Positions 26,512 to 35,209 of a DNA stretch of 41,334 bases are shown in pieces. Location: positions 4,734 through 46,067 of the forward strand of contig NZ_NCTE01000977.1 of assembly GCF_002114215.1 (NCBI RefSeq), given 5' to 3'. A program made the position numbers and the translations under genes. The DNA comes from Streptomyces sp. 13-12-16 (GTDB lineage Bacteria > Actinomycetota > Actinomycetes > Streptomycetales > Streptomycetaceae). A model generated the notes under the pieces. That model did not search any database. It had not been told where the DNA came from and was given only the letters and a program-made list of their open reading frames with translations. How positions within the stretch are numbered: position 1 is the stretch's first letter; each line of letters opens with the position of its first letter.

Positions 26512-27275
26512 GTCAACCACTTGACAGAATCGACCACAAGCGGCCTTCATGCAAACCAAACTCCATCGAGGTGGACTTCAGCATGCGTCGTGTTGAGGGA
26601 GGAAGGAGACGGTGCCGCTGTCCGAGCGGAGCCACCCGCGGAGCGACTCTGACACGAGGTGTGGGGTCAGACCGTCGGTGATGGGTGCGAAGCGTACGGA
26701 GAGGCCCAGAGGCTGAGAGCCCACTCGAATGGACTGGCAGGTTTGGCCGGTGTGTCCCCGGCATGACGCGGCACCCACGGCCGGGGCGGAACGGTGCGGC
26801 CGTGTGGTGATGCGCAAACGATGGCGGACACGTAGTGGCACCGGTCGCCGAACTCGCGCACATTCGGCCACCATCGGCCCAAGTAGGGTTGGCGGTGTGA
26901 TGCAGTTCGTTTCGGACAACCGCCGTGATCAGGTGCCGTGGCCACAGTGCCGTTCGCCAGATGCGGGGTTGAGAGAACGCAGGCCACCGTCACCAATCCG
27001 CTTTCGGTTGGTTTTCTCGCCCAGCGCGCCCTGTCCAACTGGGGCCCATCAAGCCCGCATCACGCCCTGCCCTGTCGGACGGATCGCCCCGCACCTGTCC
27101 GTCCTCCGATACAGCTTTCGCACCCATGCGGGATGCGTGAGGCAACACGTCAAAGCGCATCACTCCCATGTCACGGCCTTGTCACCGGCCGACGCCGAAC
27201 TGATCGTAAGCAGGCAGTAACAACTGTTAACACAATGAGGTGGGCAGGCGGTGACAGCCGTGTCTGGGGTGGGAG
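26512..27275. other. Non-coding region, partly A/T-richer, before the IS5 remnant
   Basis: Several frames are open on both strands but none shows a family motif or consistent codon bias. A near-palindrome TAACAACTGTTA lies at about 27218-27229, upstream of the IS5 transposase. The outer inverted repeat of the IS5 element should lie in the last ~70 bases, but I could not pair it because the other end is missing. Confidence 0.35.
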
Positions 27276-27922
27276 TTGAGCGTTCGTCCCCGCGTGGGGA
27301 CGTCACCGCGGATCGTGTCGGATGAGCTGTGGGACCGCTTGGCGCCGTTGCTGCCGCAGCGCGAGCAGCGCTTCCGGTATCCCGGCCGCAGGCCGCTGCC
27401 AGACCGGGAGGTGCCCTGCGGGATCCTGTACGTGCTGCACACCGGAATCCAGTGGGAGCACCTGCCTCAAGAGCTCGGCTTCGGCTCCGGCATGACGTGC
27501 TGGCGCAGATTGCGGGACTGGAACGAGGCCGGCGTCTGGCAACGCTTGCATGATGTGCTGCTGGCCGAGCTCAACGCGGCCTCCCGGCTGGACTGGTCCC
27601 GTTGCATGGTCGACTCCTCGCACGTTAGGGCGTCAAAAGGGGGAGCCAGACGGACCCGTCGCCGGTCGATCGTGGGCGGGCTGGCTCGAAACACCACCTC
27701 ATCACCGACGGACACGGCACTCCGCTTGCGGTCCTGCTGACTGGCGGCAATCGCAACGATGTCACCCAGTTGCTGCCCTTGCTCGACGCGGTCCCGCCTG
27801 TCCGTGGCCGCGTCGGACGGCCGCACCGCAAGCCTGACTCGCTGTTCGCGGACCGCGGCTACGACCATGACGTCTACCGTGATCAGGTCCGAGCTCGTGG
27901 CATCGTCCCGGACGCCCCTATA
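27276..27922 (+). pseudogene. IS5-family (IS427-like) transposase, truncated by IS110
   Basis: Frame 1 encodes IVSDELWDRLAPLLPQREQR, HTGIQWEHLPQELGFGSGMT and CMVDSSHVRASKGGA, the N-terminal half of IS5/IS427 DDE transposases (first catalytic Asp in VDSSH). At about 27635-27650, after a TCAAAAGGGGGA tract, the coding sense moves to the -1 frame: SPVDRGRAGSKHHLITDGHG, LLTGGNRNDVTQLLPLLDAV, FADRGYDHDVYRDQV (second Asp in ADRGYD), RARGIVPDAP. The IS427 group normally makes its transposase by such a shift, so this may be programmed and not decay. The protein is cut at RGIVPDAP, where the IS110 element begins; the final catalytic Glu region (VVERTFAWL in relatives) is missing, so it is inactive. 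Start is TTG 27276 or GTG 27294. Confidence 0.82.
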
Positions 27923-29018
27923 ACGCAGGGGTGCGGGAAGCCGGTCTGACCAGGTTGAAGACCTCGCGGGCTGCGTATCGCTTGAGGCATCGGACGATCT
28001 CACGTCGGGTCTTGCCCTCCTGGGTGCGGCGTTCGTAGTACTCCTGGGTGCGTGGGTCGTGACGCAGGCGGGTGAAGACGATGCGGTGCAGGGCCGCGTT
28101 GGCCTGCCGGTCGCCGCCGTGGTTGAGCCGGCGCGTGCTCCGCCGGCCGGAGGAGTACTCGATGGGACTGACTCCGCAAAGGGCGGCAAAGGACGCCTCG
28201 GTGTTGAGCCGCTCCGGGTTGTCTCCCATGGTGATCAGCAGGGTGACGGCGCTGTCCGGACCGATGCCCACCGGTACGAGCAGTTGCGGCGCGTGGCGTT
28301 CGACGAGCCGGGTCAGTCGCTGGTTCAGCTCATTGATCTGTCCGGTGAGCTGCTCGATGCGTTCAGCGAGCATGCGTAATGTCATGTGGGTGGCCTGGGC
28401 CACCGCGTCCTCGTCTCCCCCACCACCGTCGTGCGGGCCGAGGCGCGCACAGGTGCGGAACAGCTCGGCGTTGCCGAGGCTCGACATGCGTTCCCGCAGG
28501 GCGGGGTCGGCGATGACCAGGACGGCCTTGAGCTGGTTGATCGCCTGGGTGCGGGCCTTGACCGCGGAGTCCTTGGCGAGTTTGTAGATCCGGGCGCTGT
28601 GCACCGGACCGTCGCCGGATTTCGCCCGGGCTCGGGCGCGACCGCTGAGCACGGCTCGCGCTGCGGCCTGGGCATCGAGCGGGTCCGACTTGCCGAGCAG
28701 CCGGCGGGCCGAGCGGTCGGGCCGGTTCACTTCGAACACCTGAATCTGCTGAGCGAGCAGATAACGGGACAGGCCCGCGCCGAAGGTGCCGGTGCCCTCC
28801 ACGCCGGCCCGGCGCACCGTCCCCCGCTTGCGGGCCCAGACAAGCAGTTGTCGGTAGCCGGCCGCCGTCGCGGGAAAGGACTCGGTTCCCAGGACCTTCC
28901 CGAGCGGGGAGATCACGGCGGCGACATGCACCTCGCCGTGCGTGTCCACGCCCAGGACGACCTCGCGCCGAACGAGAGGATCCGTGCTCGAGGAGGTGCT
29001 GCATTGTCGGGTCTTCAT
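27918..29018 (-). CDS. IS110-family (DEDD) transposase, apparently intact
   Basis: 366 residues. The RuvC-like DEDD residues are Asp25 (GVDTHGEVHVA), Glu74 (AGVEGTGTFG), and Asp112 and Asp115 (KSDPLDA). The C-terminal transposase_20 domain has the conserved GIGPDSAVTLL and LCGVSPIEYSSGRRS, with the candidate catalytic Ser289/Ser290. No stop or frameshift interrupts it, so the element may be active. Its 3' end sits inside the IS5 remnant, giving the order of events. IS110 enzymes are guided by a bridge RNA made from the non-coding end of the element. A decayed relative is at 15065-15275. Confidence 0.92.
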   Translation of the reverse strand: MKTRQCSTSSSTDPLVRREVVLGVDTHGEVHVAAVISPLGKVLGTESFPATAAGYRQLLVWARKRGTVRRAGVEGTGTFGAGLSRYLLAQQIQVFEVNRPDRSARRLLGKSDPLDAQAAARAVLSGRARARAKSGDGPVHSARIYKLAKDSAVKARTQAINQLKAVLVIADPALRERMSSLGNAELFRTCARLGPHDGGGGDEDAVAQATHMTLRMLAERIEQLTGQINELNQRLTRLVERHAPQLLVPVGIGPDSAVTLLITMGDNPERLNTEASFAALCGVSPIEYSSGRRSTRRLNHGGDRQANAALHRIVFTRLRHDPRTQEYYERRTQEGKTRREIVRCLKRYAAREVFNLVRPASRTPAL

Positions 29019-29654
29019 GGTGGTCGTCCTCCCACGTGATCACGTGCTGGCTGGGTGGATGGCACCGGCCTGCTCGGGCGGTCTGAACCGTGATGGCGCC
29101 TGATCGTGGCAAGGCCCCTATTGGGACACGCCCTGTGGCTCGGCGGCAGGCAGCATCCCGCGACGACAGTCGACAGGTCCGTGACTGGACACTTCGGTCA
29201 TAGATCTCACGAGTCAGACCCCGTCCGGGATGTCGCTGCACAACCGTCCCATCGAACCCGGCACAGCGGCATGACTCGATCATTGCCGGATGGCTTCGCC
29301 CGAACCGATGCTCAATCTGATTAGGCGGATTGACAAGGCGTTGCCTTTCGTCCACTCCTGACCGGTATTGACGGGGAGGCGTCACGCAAGGAGGTAGTGA
29401 CCTCACCGGCTACGGCAGCGGCCCCACTCCGTAATCAGCACCCCGATGGGGCCCATTCACCGCAAGGGGGCTCCTGGTTCTGGATCGACTGCGGACCCAC
29501 CCACAAAAGGCGTCTCTACCTGTTGCGACCAGGCCGCTGCCCTCGTCTCGAATAGGGCACCGCCATCAGAAGGCAGCGGCGCCACACTGAGGGTCACGTC
29601 CGCTGGAGTGGTGTATCGACGGCCACTCGGTGGCCTCGGTGATCTCGTGCGAGG
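29019..29654. ncRNA. IS110 non-coding end (candidate bridge-RNA region) and adjacent empty sequence
   Basis: No gene is seen here. The part next to the transposase start (about 29019-29340) corresponds to the long 5' non-coding end of IS110-group elements, from which the bridge RNA is transcribed. It contains dyads (see 29033-29046) and a locally lower G/C content near 29280-29350. The far boundary of the element and the RNA ends cannot be placed by eye. From about 29350 to 29654 I see nothing further. Confidence 0.35.
29033..29046. promoter_or_regulatory. 14-bp perfect palindrome upstream of the IS110 transposase
   Basis: CACGTGATCACGTG is a perfect palindrome 15 bp upstream of the transposase ATG. 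It may be a hairpin limiting transposase translation, an operator, or a structural element of the IS end. Confidence 0.45.
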
Positions 29655-29934
29655 CTATGCGGTGAGTTCGGTAGGCACGGCCGGGTCGTCGGTTTCTGAC
29701 TCGATCGGTTGGAGTCGGGCCTTGACGAGGAGTTCGCGGCCCATATAGCGGCAGGCTTCGGTCCATTCGTCGTTCAGCACGGCCAGGACCGCACCGACGA
29801 GCCGGATGACGGTGGTGCGGTCGGAGAAGATGCCGACCACGTCGGTGCGGCTGGGGGCACCTCCCGCGGCGCAGCCGTGGGGGAGGATCTCCTCGTGTAG
29901 CCGTTCCTGCGGGTTGTTCAACCAGATCTGTCGC
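29655..29934 (-). pseudogene. IS256-family transposase, C-terminal fragment
   Basis: The minus strand reads IWLNNPQERLHEEILP, then [37 protein letters not shown] and ELLVKARLQPIESE, the C-terminal end of IS256/mutator-type transposases (consensus [24 protein letters not shown]). A short insertion (about 10 residues, GCAAGGAP) interrupts the NKEIRRRTD motif. The fragment begins abruptly at about 29934, where the element was split. Confidence 0.85.
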
Positions 29935-30000
29935 TAGATCTGAAGGCCAGCAGGTCGTGCTGGGCGGCGCCCAAGTACGCACCCAAGGGCGATCCGGTCC

Positions 30001-30222
30001 AGGTCGAGGACCGCCACTTATCTGCGCAAGTTGTGCACTATGGACGTCCTCGCCGAGGCGTTGGGCGACGTCAGCAGATCCTCGATCGGCAACACGGTCC
30101 GCGAGATCCGCCCCCTGCTCGCCGAAGCCGGACTCCTCCCGTCCCCGGCCAGTACCCGCTACCGATCCGCCGCTGATCTCCTCACCGCAGCACAAAGCGA
30201 AGGCGCCACCCCGACAGGTTGA
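30001..30222 (+). pseudogene. Transposase C-terminal fragment (ISAzo13-like, tentative)
   Basis: The + frame encodes TYLRKLCTMDVLAEALGDVS, RSSIGNTVREIRPLLAEAG, SPASTRYRSAADLLTAA. This is a helix-turn-helix plus tail found at the end of a transposase-related family in Streptomyces; I assign it to ISAzo13-like with caution. The 5' part is missing. It lies between the two pieces of the IS256 transposase and appears to have been inserted into it. Confidence 0.55.
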
Positions 30223-30229
30223 ATCCTTA

Positions 30230-30345
30230 CGGCTTCAGTGGGTGCGGCAGCGCTGTCAGGAGGCGCCAGGCAGGACCGCGTCGATCGCGTCCACCAGGCC
30301 GGCATGGGCGTTGGAGGCGACGAGTTGGACGCCGGACAGGCTCCG
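30230..30345 (-). pseudogene. IS256-family transposase, central fragment with catalytic change
   Basis: The minus strand reads ITRSLSGVQLVASNAHAGLV, DAIDAVLPGAS, stop, QRCRTH, stop. In IS256 transposases this region is GVxLVxSDAHAGL...LPGASWQRCRTHY, so the catalytic Asp of SDAH is Asn and the Trp and Tyr codons have become TGA/TGA. It is the middle portion of the element whose end is at 29655-29934, separated by about 300 bp. The stretch from 30346 to 30614 holds no recognisable gene. Confidence 0.75.
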
Positions 30346-30614
30346 GGTGATCGTGCTGCCGCGGCCCGGATGTGGTGGGCATGATGAGACGGCCGGTTCG
30401 GCTACTGCGCCCTCCTCCGCGGCCAGGTCCACTTTGAGTGCCGCAGTTCCTCGCTTGGTACGCCGATGGCACGGCCCTACTGGCCGACGGCCCCAGCTGC
30501 CCGGATGCCAGCCGGCCGAGAGCATGCCGACGGCACCGGAAAGGTGCCTCGCACGCGGTCCGCTGACGAAACCCGAGCGCATGGCATGTCAGTGGCAGGT
30601 GTGAGGATGACGGT

Positions 30615-31553
30615 ATGTCATACACAGACGAGTTCCGGGCTTTCGCCTGTGAACACGGCGTCTCCGATGAGGCCATCACCCGCATCATGTGGTGCATGCA
30701 GCCGTCCGTACACCTCGACATGGTCGATCCGGCGGCTGTCGGCCCTCACGACATCGTGGTCGGTCACACCGGCGGCCTGCCCGAGCTGCCCACCGGTGTT
30801 CCCTGGGAGGGCGGGGAAGTCTATGTCGCCGGCCTGGACCTGGCCGCGATACCGGAGCAGCCCCTGTCCCTCAATCTTCCCCGTGAGGGACACCTCCTGT
30901 TCTTCACGAACGTCGGCTACGAGGACGACGAGTCCGCACCGGTGGTGTACGTACCGCCAGGCACCGAGACGACCGTACGACCCGCACCCGCGGGCGTCTC
31001 GGTCATTGCCCCGTACAACACGTGGACAACACAGGTCCTTGAGCGCCGGACACTGGTCTACCGCCCCGGTACATCATGGGACCCCCTGGGCTGGACATGG
31101 GCTCCCGAGCACCAGTACGACCATCCCCGGGCTCTGATGCCTGACCTCGATGACGTCCACGAGGACGACAGGGAGACGCTCCGTCCGCTTCTGGAGGCGA
31201 TCACGGAGTACGCCGAGCGAGTCGGGAGTATCCCCTTCGTGCACCGGACCTGCACCCTGCGGGGGGAGTTGTTGAGTCCTCGGGACTACTGGTGCCAGTA
31301 CGGCAGGGAGTTCTTGGACCGGTGCGAAGAAGCTGTGGTCACGCTGAGGGATACGCCGGAGAGGTTCGACGAGCTGTATGCCGAGGGTCTGGAGAAAGCG
31401 TGGTGGAAGGAGGGCGGCCCCTGGCTGAACCTCTTGGAGTTCGGCGAGTCCGAGCTGTTCGACACCGGCGACGGGGAGGTGAGTTGGATCATCCGCCGTG
31501 AGGACCTTCTGGCGCAGCGCTTCGACCGCGTCATGCAGTCCTATTACTGCTGA
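30615..31553 (+). CDS. DUF1963 (YwqG-like) protein, copy A
   Basis: 312 residues. It has the DUF1963 pattern: GHTGGLPELPTGVPWEGGEV (52-71), LDLAAIPEQPLSLNLPREGH and LLFFTNVGYEDD, and at the end VSWIIRREDLLAQRFDRV, the typical closing strand-helix. DUF1963/YwqG proteins are cytosolic beta-rich proteins often found with SUKH-type immunity proteins of polymorphic toxin systems; a direct role is not established. The start ATG 30615 has GTGAGGA upstream. A close paralogue lies convergently at 31953-32861, sharing FRAFA-HGVSD-AITR and (L/D)RRFD endings. Confidence 0.82.
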   Translation: MSYTDEFRAFACEHGVSDEAITRIMWCMQPSVHLDMVDPAAVGPHDIVVGHTGGLPELPTGVPWEGGEVYVAGLDLAAIPEQPLSLNLPREGHLLFFTNVGYEDDESAPVVYVPPGTETTVRPAPAGVSVIAPYNTWTTQVLERRTLVYRPGTSWDPLGWTWAPEHQYDHPRALMPDLDDVHEDDRETLRPLLEAITEYAERVGSIPFVHRTCTLRGELLSPRDYWCQYGREFLDRCEEAVVTLRDTPERFDELYAEGLEKAWWKEGGPWLNLLEFGESELFDTGDGEVSWIIRREDLLAQRFDRVMQSYYC

Positions 31554-31779
31554 ATATTCCCTCTTCTCCCTGCTACGCCCGGCGGGTGTCGGAGCCGTGC
31601 GCCCAGGTCGGAAGCTCAGTTCGCGCAGCCGACCGACCCGCATCATTGCTCCATCTCGCCGACTGCCCGACGGGCGCCGTCGAGGCCCTACTCGACACCG
31701 GCGTCCGCGTCGGCACGGTGCTCATCATCCGCCTGGCGAGCATCGCTGCCGACCGCTCTTCGACCGCTCCCGGTACCGG

Positions 31780-31945
31780 AAGACGGGCGCGGGGCGGCCG
31801 TCGACGGACCGGTGGTTCGTGCACCGGCCACCCCGGACCGGAGATGCCGACGGCGGAGCGCGTCGGCGTAGGTCTGTCCGAACGTGACACACCAGCGACG
31901 GACCGTCTCATGCGAGGCGATCGCGCGGGGGCGTGTGCGCGAGCC
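31780..31945 (-). pseudogene. IS6-family transposase scrap between the DUF1963 copies
   Basis: One minus-strand frame reads SHETVRRWCVTFGQTYADAL then RRRHLRSG, matching the segment of IS6-family transposases that precedes the first catalytic Asp (consensus SYETVRRWCxKFGQAYANxLRRRRPRPGDKWHLDE). After this the similarity is lost or shifts frame. Only about 40 codons are recognisable. The remaining 31554-31780 has no identifiable gene. Confidence 0.55.
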
Positions 31946-31952
31946 GCCGGGG

Positions 31953-32861
31953 TCAGCCCAGCCAGTGGTGCTCGACCTTGTCGAACCGTCTGGCGTGGAG
32001 GTCGTCGCGGCTGATCAACCAGCTGATGTCACCGTCCATCCAGCCGTACTGCAGCGACTCCATGTTGAAGGTCGCGAGGTGCAACAGCGGTTGTTCGGGC
32101 AGCTCCCGCCACGCCCGGTCGTACACCTCGTCGAACCGCTCCGGGTCGTCCCGGAGTGCGAGGACCGCCTCCTCCCGCAGACGCTGGAACGCCTCGGTGA
32201 CGTAGTCCCAGCTGTCGTGGACGTTCCGCTGCACCCCCCGCAGTTTGTCAGTGCTGTTGTTCATGGCCGGCCGGACGCCGACCTTGGCGGCGTACTCCTC
32301 GACGGCGGCCTCCAGCCGAGCGTGCCACTCGGCCTCCTCGTCCTCCACCTCGTCCCAGATGCCCCCGTACTCCTCGCCGATCAGCCAGGCGTGGGCGTCC
32401 CAGGCGTCGTCGCGGGAGGCCACCATGGTCCTGCGCTCCAGCACCATGTGGGAGGACCCGAGACGCAGGTCCAGTGCGCTCGGGACGGGCACCGGGGCCA
32501 CAGCCGTCTCGGTCCCGGGTGGTATGTAGAGCGCCTTGCCGCCGCCCGCGTCCGACCAGGTGAACAGCAGGAGATGCCCCTCCCGGGGCAGCCTGTCGTC
32601 GAACAGCGTCCGGGGCACCGCCGCGAGGTCGAAGGAGGCGACGAAGACGTCGCCCATGTCCCACTCCATGTCCAGGGGCAGCTCCGGCGCCCCTCCGATG
32701 TAACCGATCACCCGGTCATCGGGCCGGACACTCCCCGGGGCCTTCCAGTCGAAGTACACCGCCGGCTCCATGCTCCACAGCAGGCGGGTGATGGCGTCGT
32801 CGGAGACCCCGTGCCGCCGGGCGAAGGCCCGGAAGGCGCTGTTGCGGGACGTCTGCCCCAC
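31953..32861 (-). CDS. DUF1963 (YwqG-like) protein, copy B
   Basis: 302 residues from GTG 32861 (GGAG five bases upstream), which aligns its N-terminus with copy A; the frame is open to 33107, with other GTG choices at 32900 and upstream. The shared core includes NSAFRAFARRHGVSDDAITR, GYIGGAPELPLDMEWDMGDV, LAAVPRTLFDDRLPREGHLL and the end ISWLISRDDLHARRFDKVEH. It is more acidic than copy A. The two genes face each other tail to tail. A role as immunity-like or stress protein is possible but unproven. Confidence 0.82.
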   Translation of the reverse strand: MGQTSRNSAFRAFARRHGVSDDAITRLLWSMEPAVYFDWKAPGSVRPDDRVIGYIGGAPELPLDMEWDMGDVFVASFDLAAVPRTLFDDRLPREGHLLLFTWSDAGGGKALYIPPGTETAVAPVPVPSALDLRLGSSHMVLERRTMVASRDDAWDAHAWLIGEEYGGIWDEVEDEEAEWHARLEAAVEEYAAKVGVRPAMNNSTDKLRGVQRNVHDSWDYVTEAFQRLREEAVLALRDDPERFDEVYDRAWRELPEQPLLHLATFNMESLQYGWMDGDISWLISRDDLHARRFDKVEHHWLG

Positions 32862-33197
32862 AGGATCTCCGGAGGGGCCGACGGTGCTGGTCCAGTTGTC
32901 CACGAAGTCGCTTTCTGACGAGGGATCGGTGACCGGCACCGTGCGGGCGGGCCCGATGCCTGATCGACACGGTAAGGCACCCCTCCGACAACGTCCTGGT
33001 AGCCAACTGCCAGCGGCCGTACGGCTGTCCACACACCGCGTCACCCTTCGACCATCGCCGCCCGTGGCCGAGGTCTGCTGTCCCACCAGCCGACCGCGGA
33101 CCTGCATCAGCCCCGCCGCTGTGAACGCCGAGTCCCACCGCGAACAGCTGGCAGTGCCCCCTGTTCTCCGAGCCGGCCATTCGGGCTGTTGGGCGGG
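32862..33197. other. Gap upstream of DUF1963 copy B
   Basis: The sequence should hold the promoter of the DUF1963 gene and the 3' region of the kinase gene. I see no gene or clear signal. Confidence 0.35.
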
Positions 33198-34925
33198 TCA
33201 TGGCTGAAGCAGGCCGGCGATCTCCCCCTCGGTGAGGGCACGGTCGAAGACCGTGACGTCCTTGATGCTGCCCGGGAAGTGATCGACCGGCCTCCTGCCG
33301 TAACGGCCCCGGCCGATGACGAAGGGCCCCTCGGACCAGATCAGGATCCTGTCACGGATCGCGCCCTCCTCGACGCCGTTCACGAAGAGGCGCAACTCAC
33401 CGGCGACGCTGTCGCAGACACCGGTCAGGTGGGTCCACGCACCGGCGACCGGTACGGACATCGACGTGACGCGCAGGTCCGGGCGGGCGAAGGCCCAGCG
33501 GCCTTCGTCGGAGGAGTACTGGAGGTAGAAGCCGCTGGTTTCCTCGCCGTCCTGGCTGACCGCGGTGACGAAGTGGGGAGGGATCACCCCGAGCCGGACC
33601 CACGCGCCGACGGTGAAGCTGCCGCGTGCCGTGTCGATCAGCGCGCCTTCGGTGGCCACTTCGCTGCTGAACCCGTTGAACTCGGCGCCCTCACCGTGGC
33701 GCGTTGCCCATCTGACTGCCGTGGCCGTGGCGTGGTGGCGTCCGGTGGCGTCCGTCGCCCGCGTTCCGGACCGTTCGTCGAGCCGCCAGGCCGCGACGGG
33801 GCGAGGCGCTGCGGACACCGAACCGGGGTCGGGCACGGCTCCCGCGGAGACCGGCGTGTACCCGGACGCCGGACCGAACCCGGATGCGGGAACCGCTTCC
33901 TCCGCGTGGACGCCGGCGGCCGGGGCCATCACGTCGCGACGAATGGACCGGCGGGGGTCGCCCGGCGCGGACGCCCGCCCGCCGGACGACCCCGGCGGGG
34001 AGAGCGGCGCCCCGGCGTACTGGGTGAACATTTCCGCGAGGGTGGCGAGCCGCGTGGGCCCACCGGTCTCTCCGTCGGTGGCCGGCCGGCCGGCCGGCGG
34101 CATACGCGGGGCCCAGGGAGCGGCCGGGGCCACCCGGCGGAGAATCTGCTGCGGAGTGGGGCGCAGTGCCGGTTCCTTGGCCAGGCAGTCGGCCAGCAGG
34201 GCACGCAGCTCGGGGTCCGGGACGCCCTGAAGGTCCGGGGGCTCGTACACCACGCGGTAGAGCATGGCGGGCGCCGATCCCACACCGAACGGACCGGCCC
34301 CGGTGGCGGCGAAGGCGAGCACCGCGCCCAGGGAGAAGACGTCGCTGGCCGCGGTGATCTCGCCACCGGCGACCTGCTCGGGGGACATGAAGCCCGCCGA
34401 GCCGATGGTGGCCCCGGTCCTGGTGAGGGCGGTGGCGTCGAGCGCCCGGGCGATGCCGAAGTCGATGACGCGCGGGCCGTCGTCGGTGAGTAGCACGTTG
34501 GAGGGCTTCAGGTCGCGGTGCACCAGGCCGGCCCGGTGGATGGAGACCAGGGCCTCGGCCAGCCCCGCGGCCAAAGCGGCCAGCGTCACCGGGGGCAGGA
34601 CCCCCTGTTCGACGACCGCCTGGTGGAGCGAGGGGCCGGGGATGTAGCTGGAGACCATCCAGGGTTGTTCGGCCTCCGTGTCGGCGTCGATCACGGGGGC
34701 GGTGAAAGCTCCCCCGACCAGACGCGACGCCTCCACCTCGCGTCGGAACCGGTCCCGGAACTCCGGCTCGTGCACCAGCGACGCGTGCACCACCTTGATC
34801 GCCACGGACCGGCCGCTCGGCGAACGCCCGAGGAAGACCCGCCCCATGCCGCCTTCACCCAGTCGACCCACCACCCGGTAGTCACCCAGGAAGTCTGGAT
34901 CTCCCTGTTCCAACGGCTGCACCAC
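33198..34925 (-). CDS. Ser/Thr protein kinase with C-terminal LamG-like domain
   Basis: 575 residues from GTG 34925, six bases after GGAGGAG. The kinase domain is complete: Gly-rich loop LGEGGMGRVF (22-31), catalytic Lys44 in VAIKVV, HRDLKPSN with Asp138, IDFG with Asp155, and GSAGFMSPEQ in the activation segment. A Pro/Gly/Ala-rich linker (about 275-400) follows, then a ~170-residue concanavalin/LamG-type jelly roll: FTVGAWVRLG, GFYLQYSSDEGRWAFA, GAWTHLTGVCD, LRLFVNGVEEGA and PGSIKDVTVFDRALTEGEIA. No membrane segment separates them, so both domains would be cytosolic, unlike most such kinases, which have an external sensor. The LamG part may bind a carbohydrate or protein ligand and regulate the kinase. 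Confidence 0.88.
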   Translation of the reverse strand: MVQPLEQGDPDFLGDYRVVGRLGEGGMGRVFLGRSPSGRSVAIKVVHASLVHEPEFRDRFRREVEASRLVGGAFTAPVIDADTEAEQPWMVSSYIPGPSLHQAVVEQGVLPPVTLAALAAGLAEALVSIHRAGLVHRDLKPSNVLLTDDGPRVIDFGIARALDATALTRTGATIGSAGFMSPEQVAGGEITAASDVFSLGAVLAFAATGAGPFGVGSAPAMLYRVVYEPPDLQGVPDPELRALLADCLAKEPALRPTPQQILRRVAPAAPWAPRMPPAGRPATDGETGGPTRLATLAEMFTQYAGAPLSPPGSSGGRASAPGDPRRSIRRDVMAPAAGVHAEEAVPASGFGPASGYTPVSAGAVPDPGSVSAAPRPVAAWRLDERSGTRATDATGRHHATATAVRWATRHGEGAEFNGFSSEVATEGALIDTARGSFTVGAWVRLGVIPPHFVTAVSQDGEETSGFYLQYSSDEGRWAFARPDLRVTSMSVPVAGAWTHLTGVCDSVAGELRLFVNGVEEGAIRDRILIWSEGPFVIGRGRYGRRPVDHFPGSIKDVTVFDRALTEGEIAGLLQP

Positions 34926-35209
34926 GACGAACTCCTCCCGTACACACGCATCGAACCTGAGCAGCTTACGAGAGCGCAGTGGTGCCAGCGGCCTCACAAC
35001 TTCCGGACAGAGACGCGGCGTTGAGCGGCAGCCACCGTCGGAGCAGCTACCGGCCGGCCGTAAGGGAGGTGCCAAAGGTGTGGAAAGTACCGCCGCGAGC
35101 GCTGCGGGGGTAGTGGGCATGCCCCGGGCCGCGTGGGGACGCTGCCGACGCTTCACGGAGCATGCCGTACACCGAAAGGGCCTGTGTGGCCCGGCACTTT
35201 TGCGGTGGG

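Noticed and set aside
26578-27220. Open frames on both strands in the region before the IS5 remnant
   Set aside because: No consistent codon bias or recognisable domain; left as non-coding.
31884-32918. 344-codon + strand frame
   Set aside because: Antisense of DUF1963 copy B; composition is that of a reversed gene.
33189-34493. 434-codon + strand frame
   Set aside because: Antisense of the kinase-LamG gene, whose HRDLKPSN and DFG motifs are clear.
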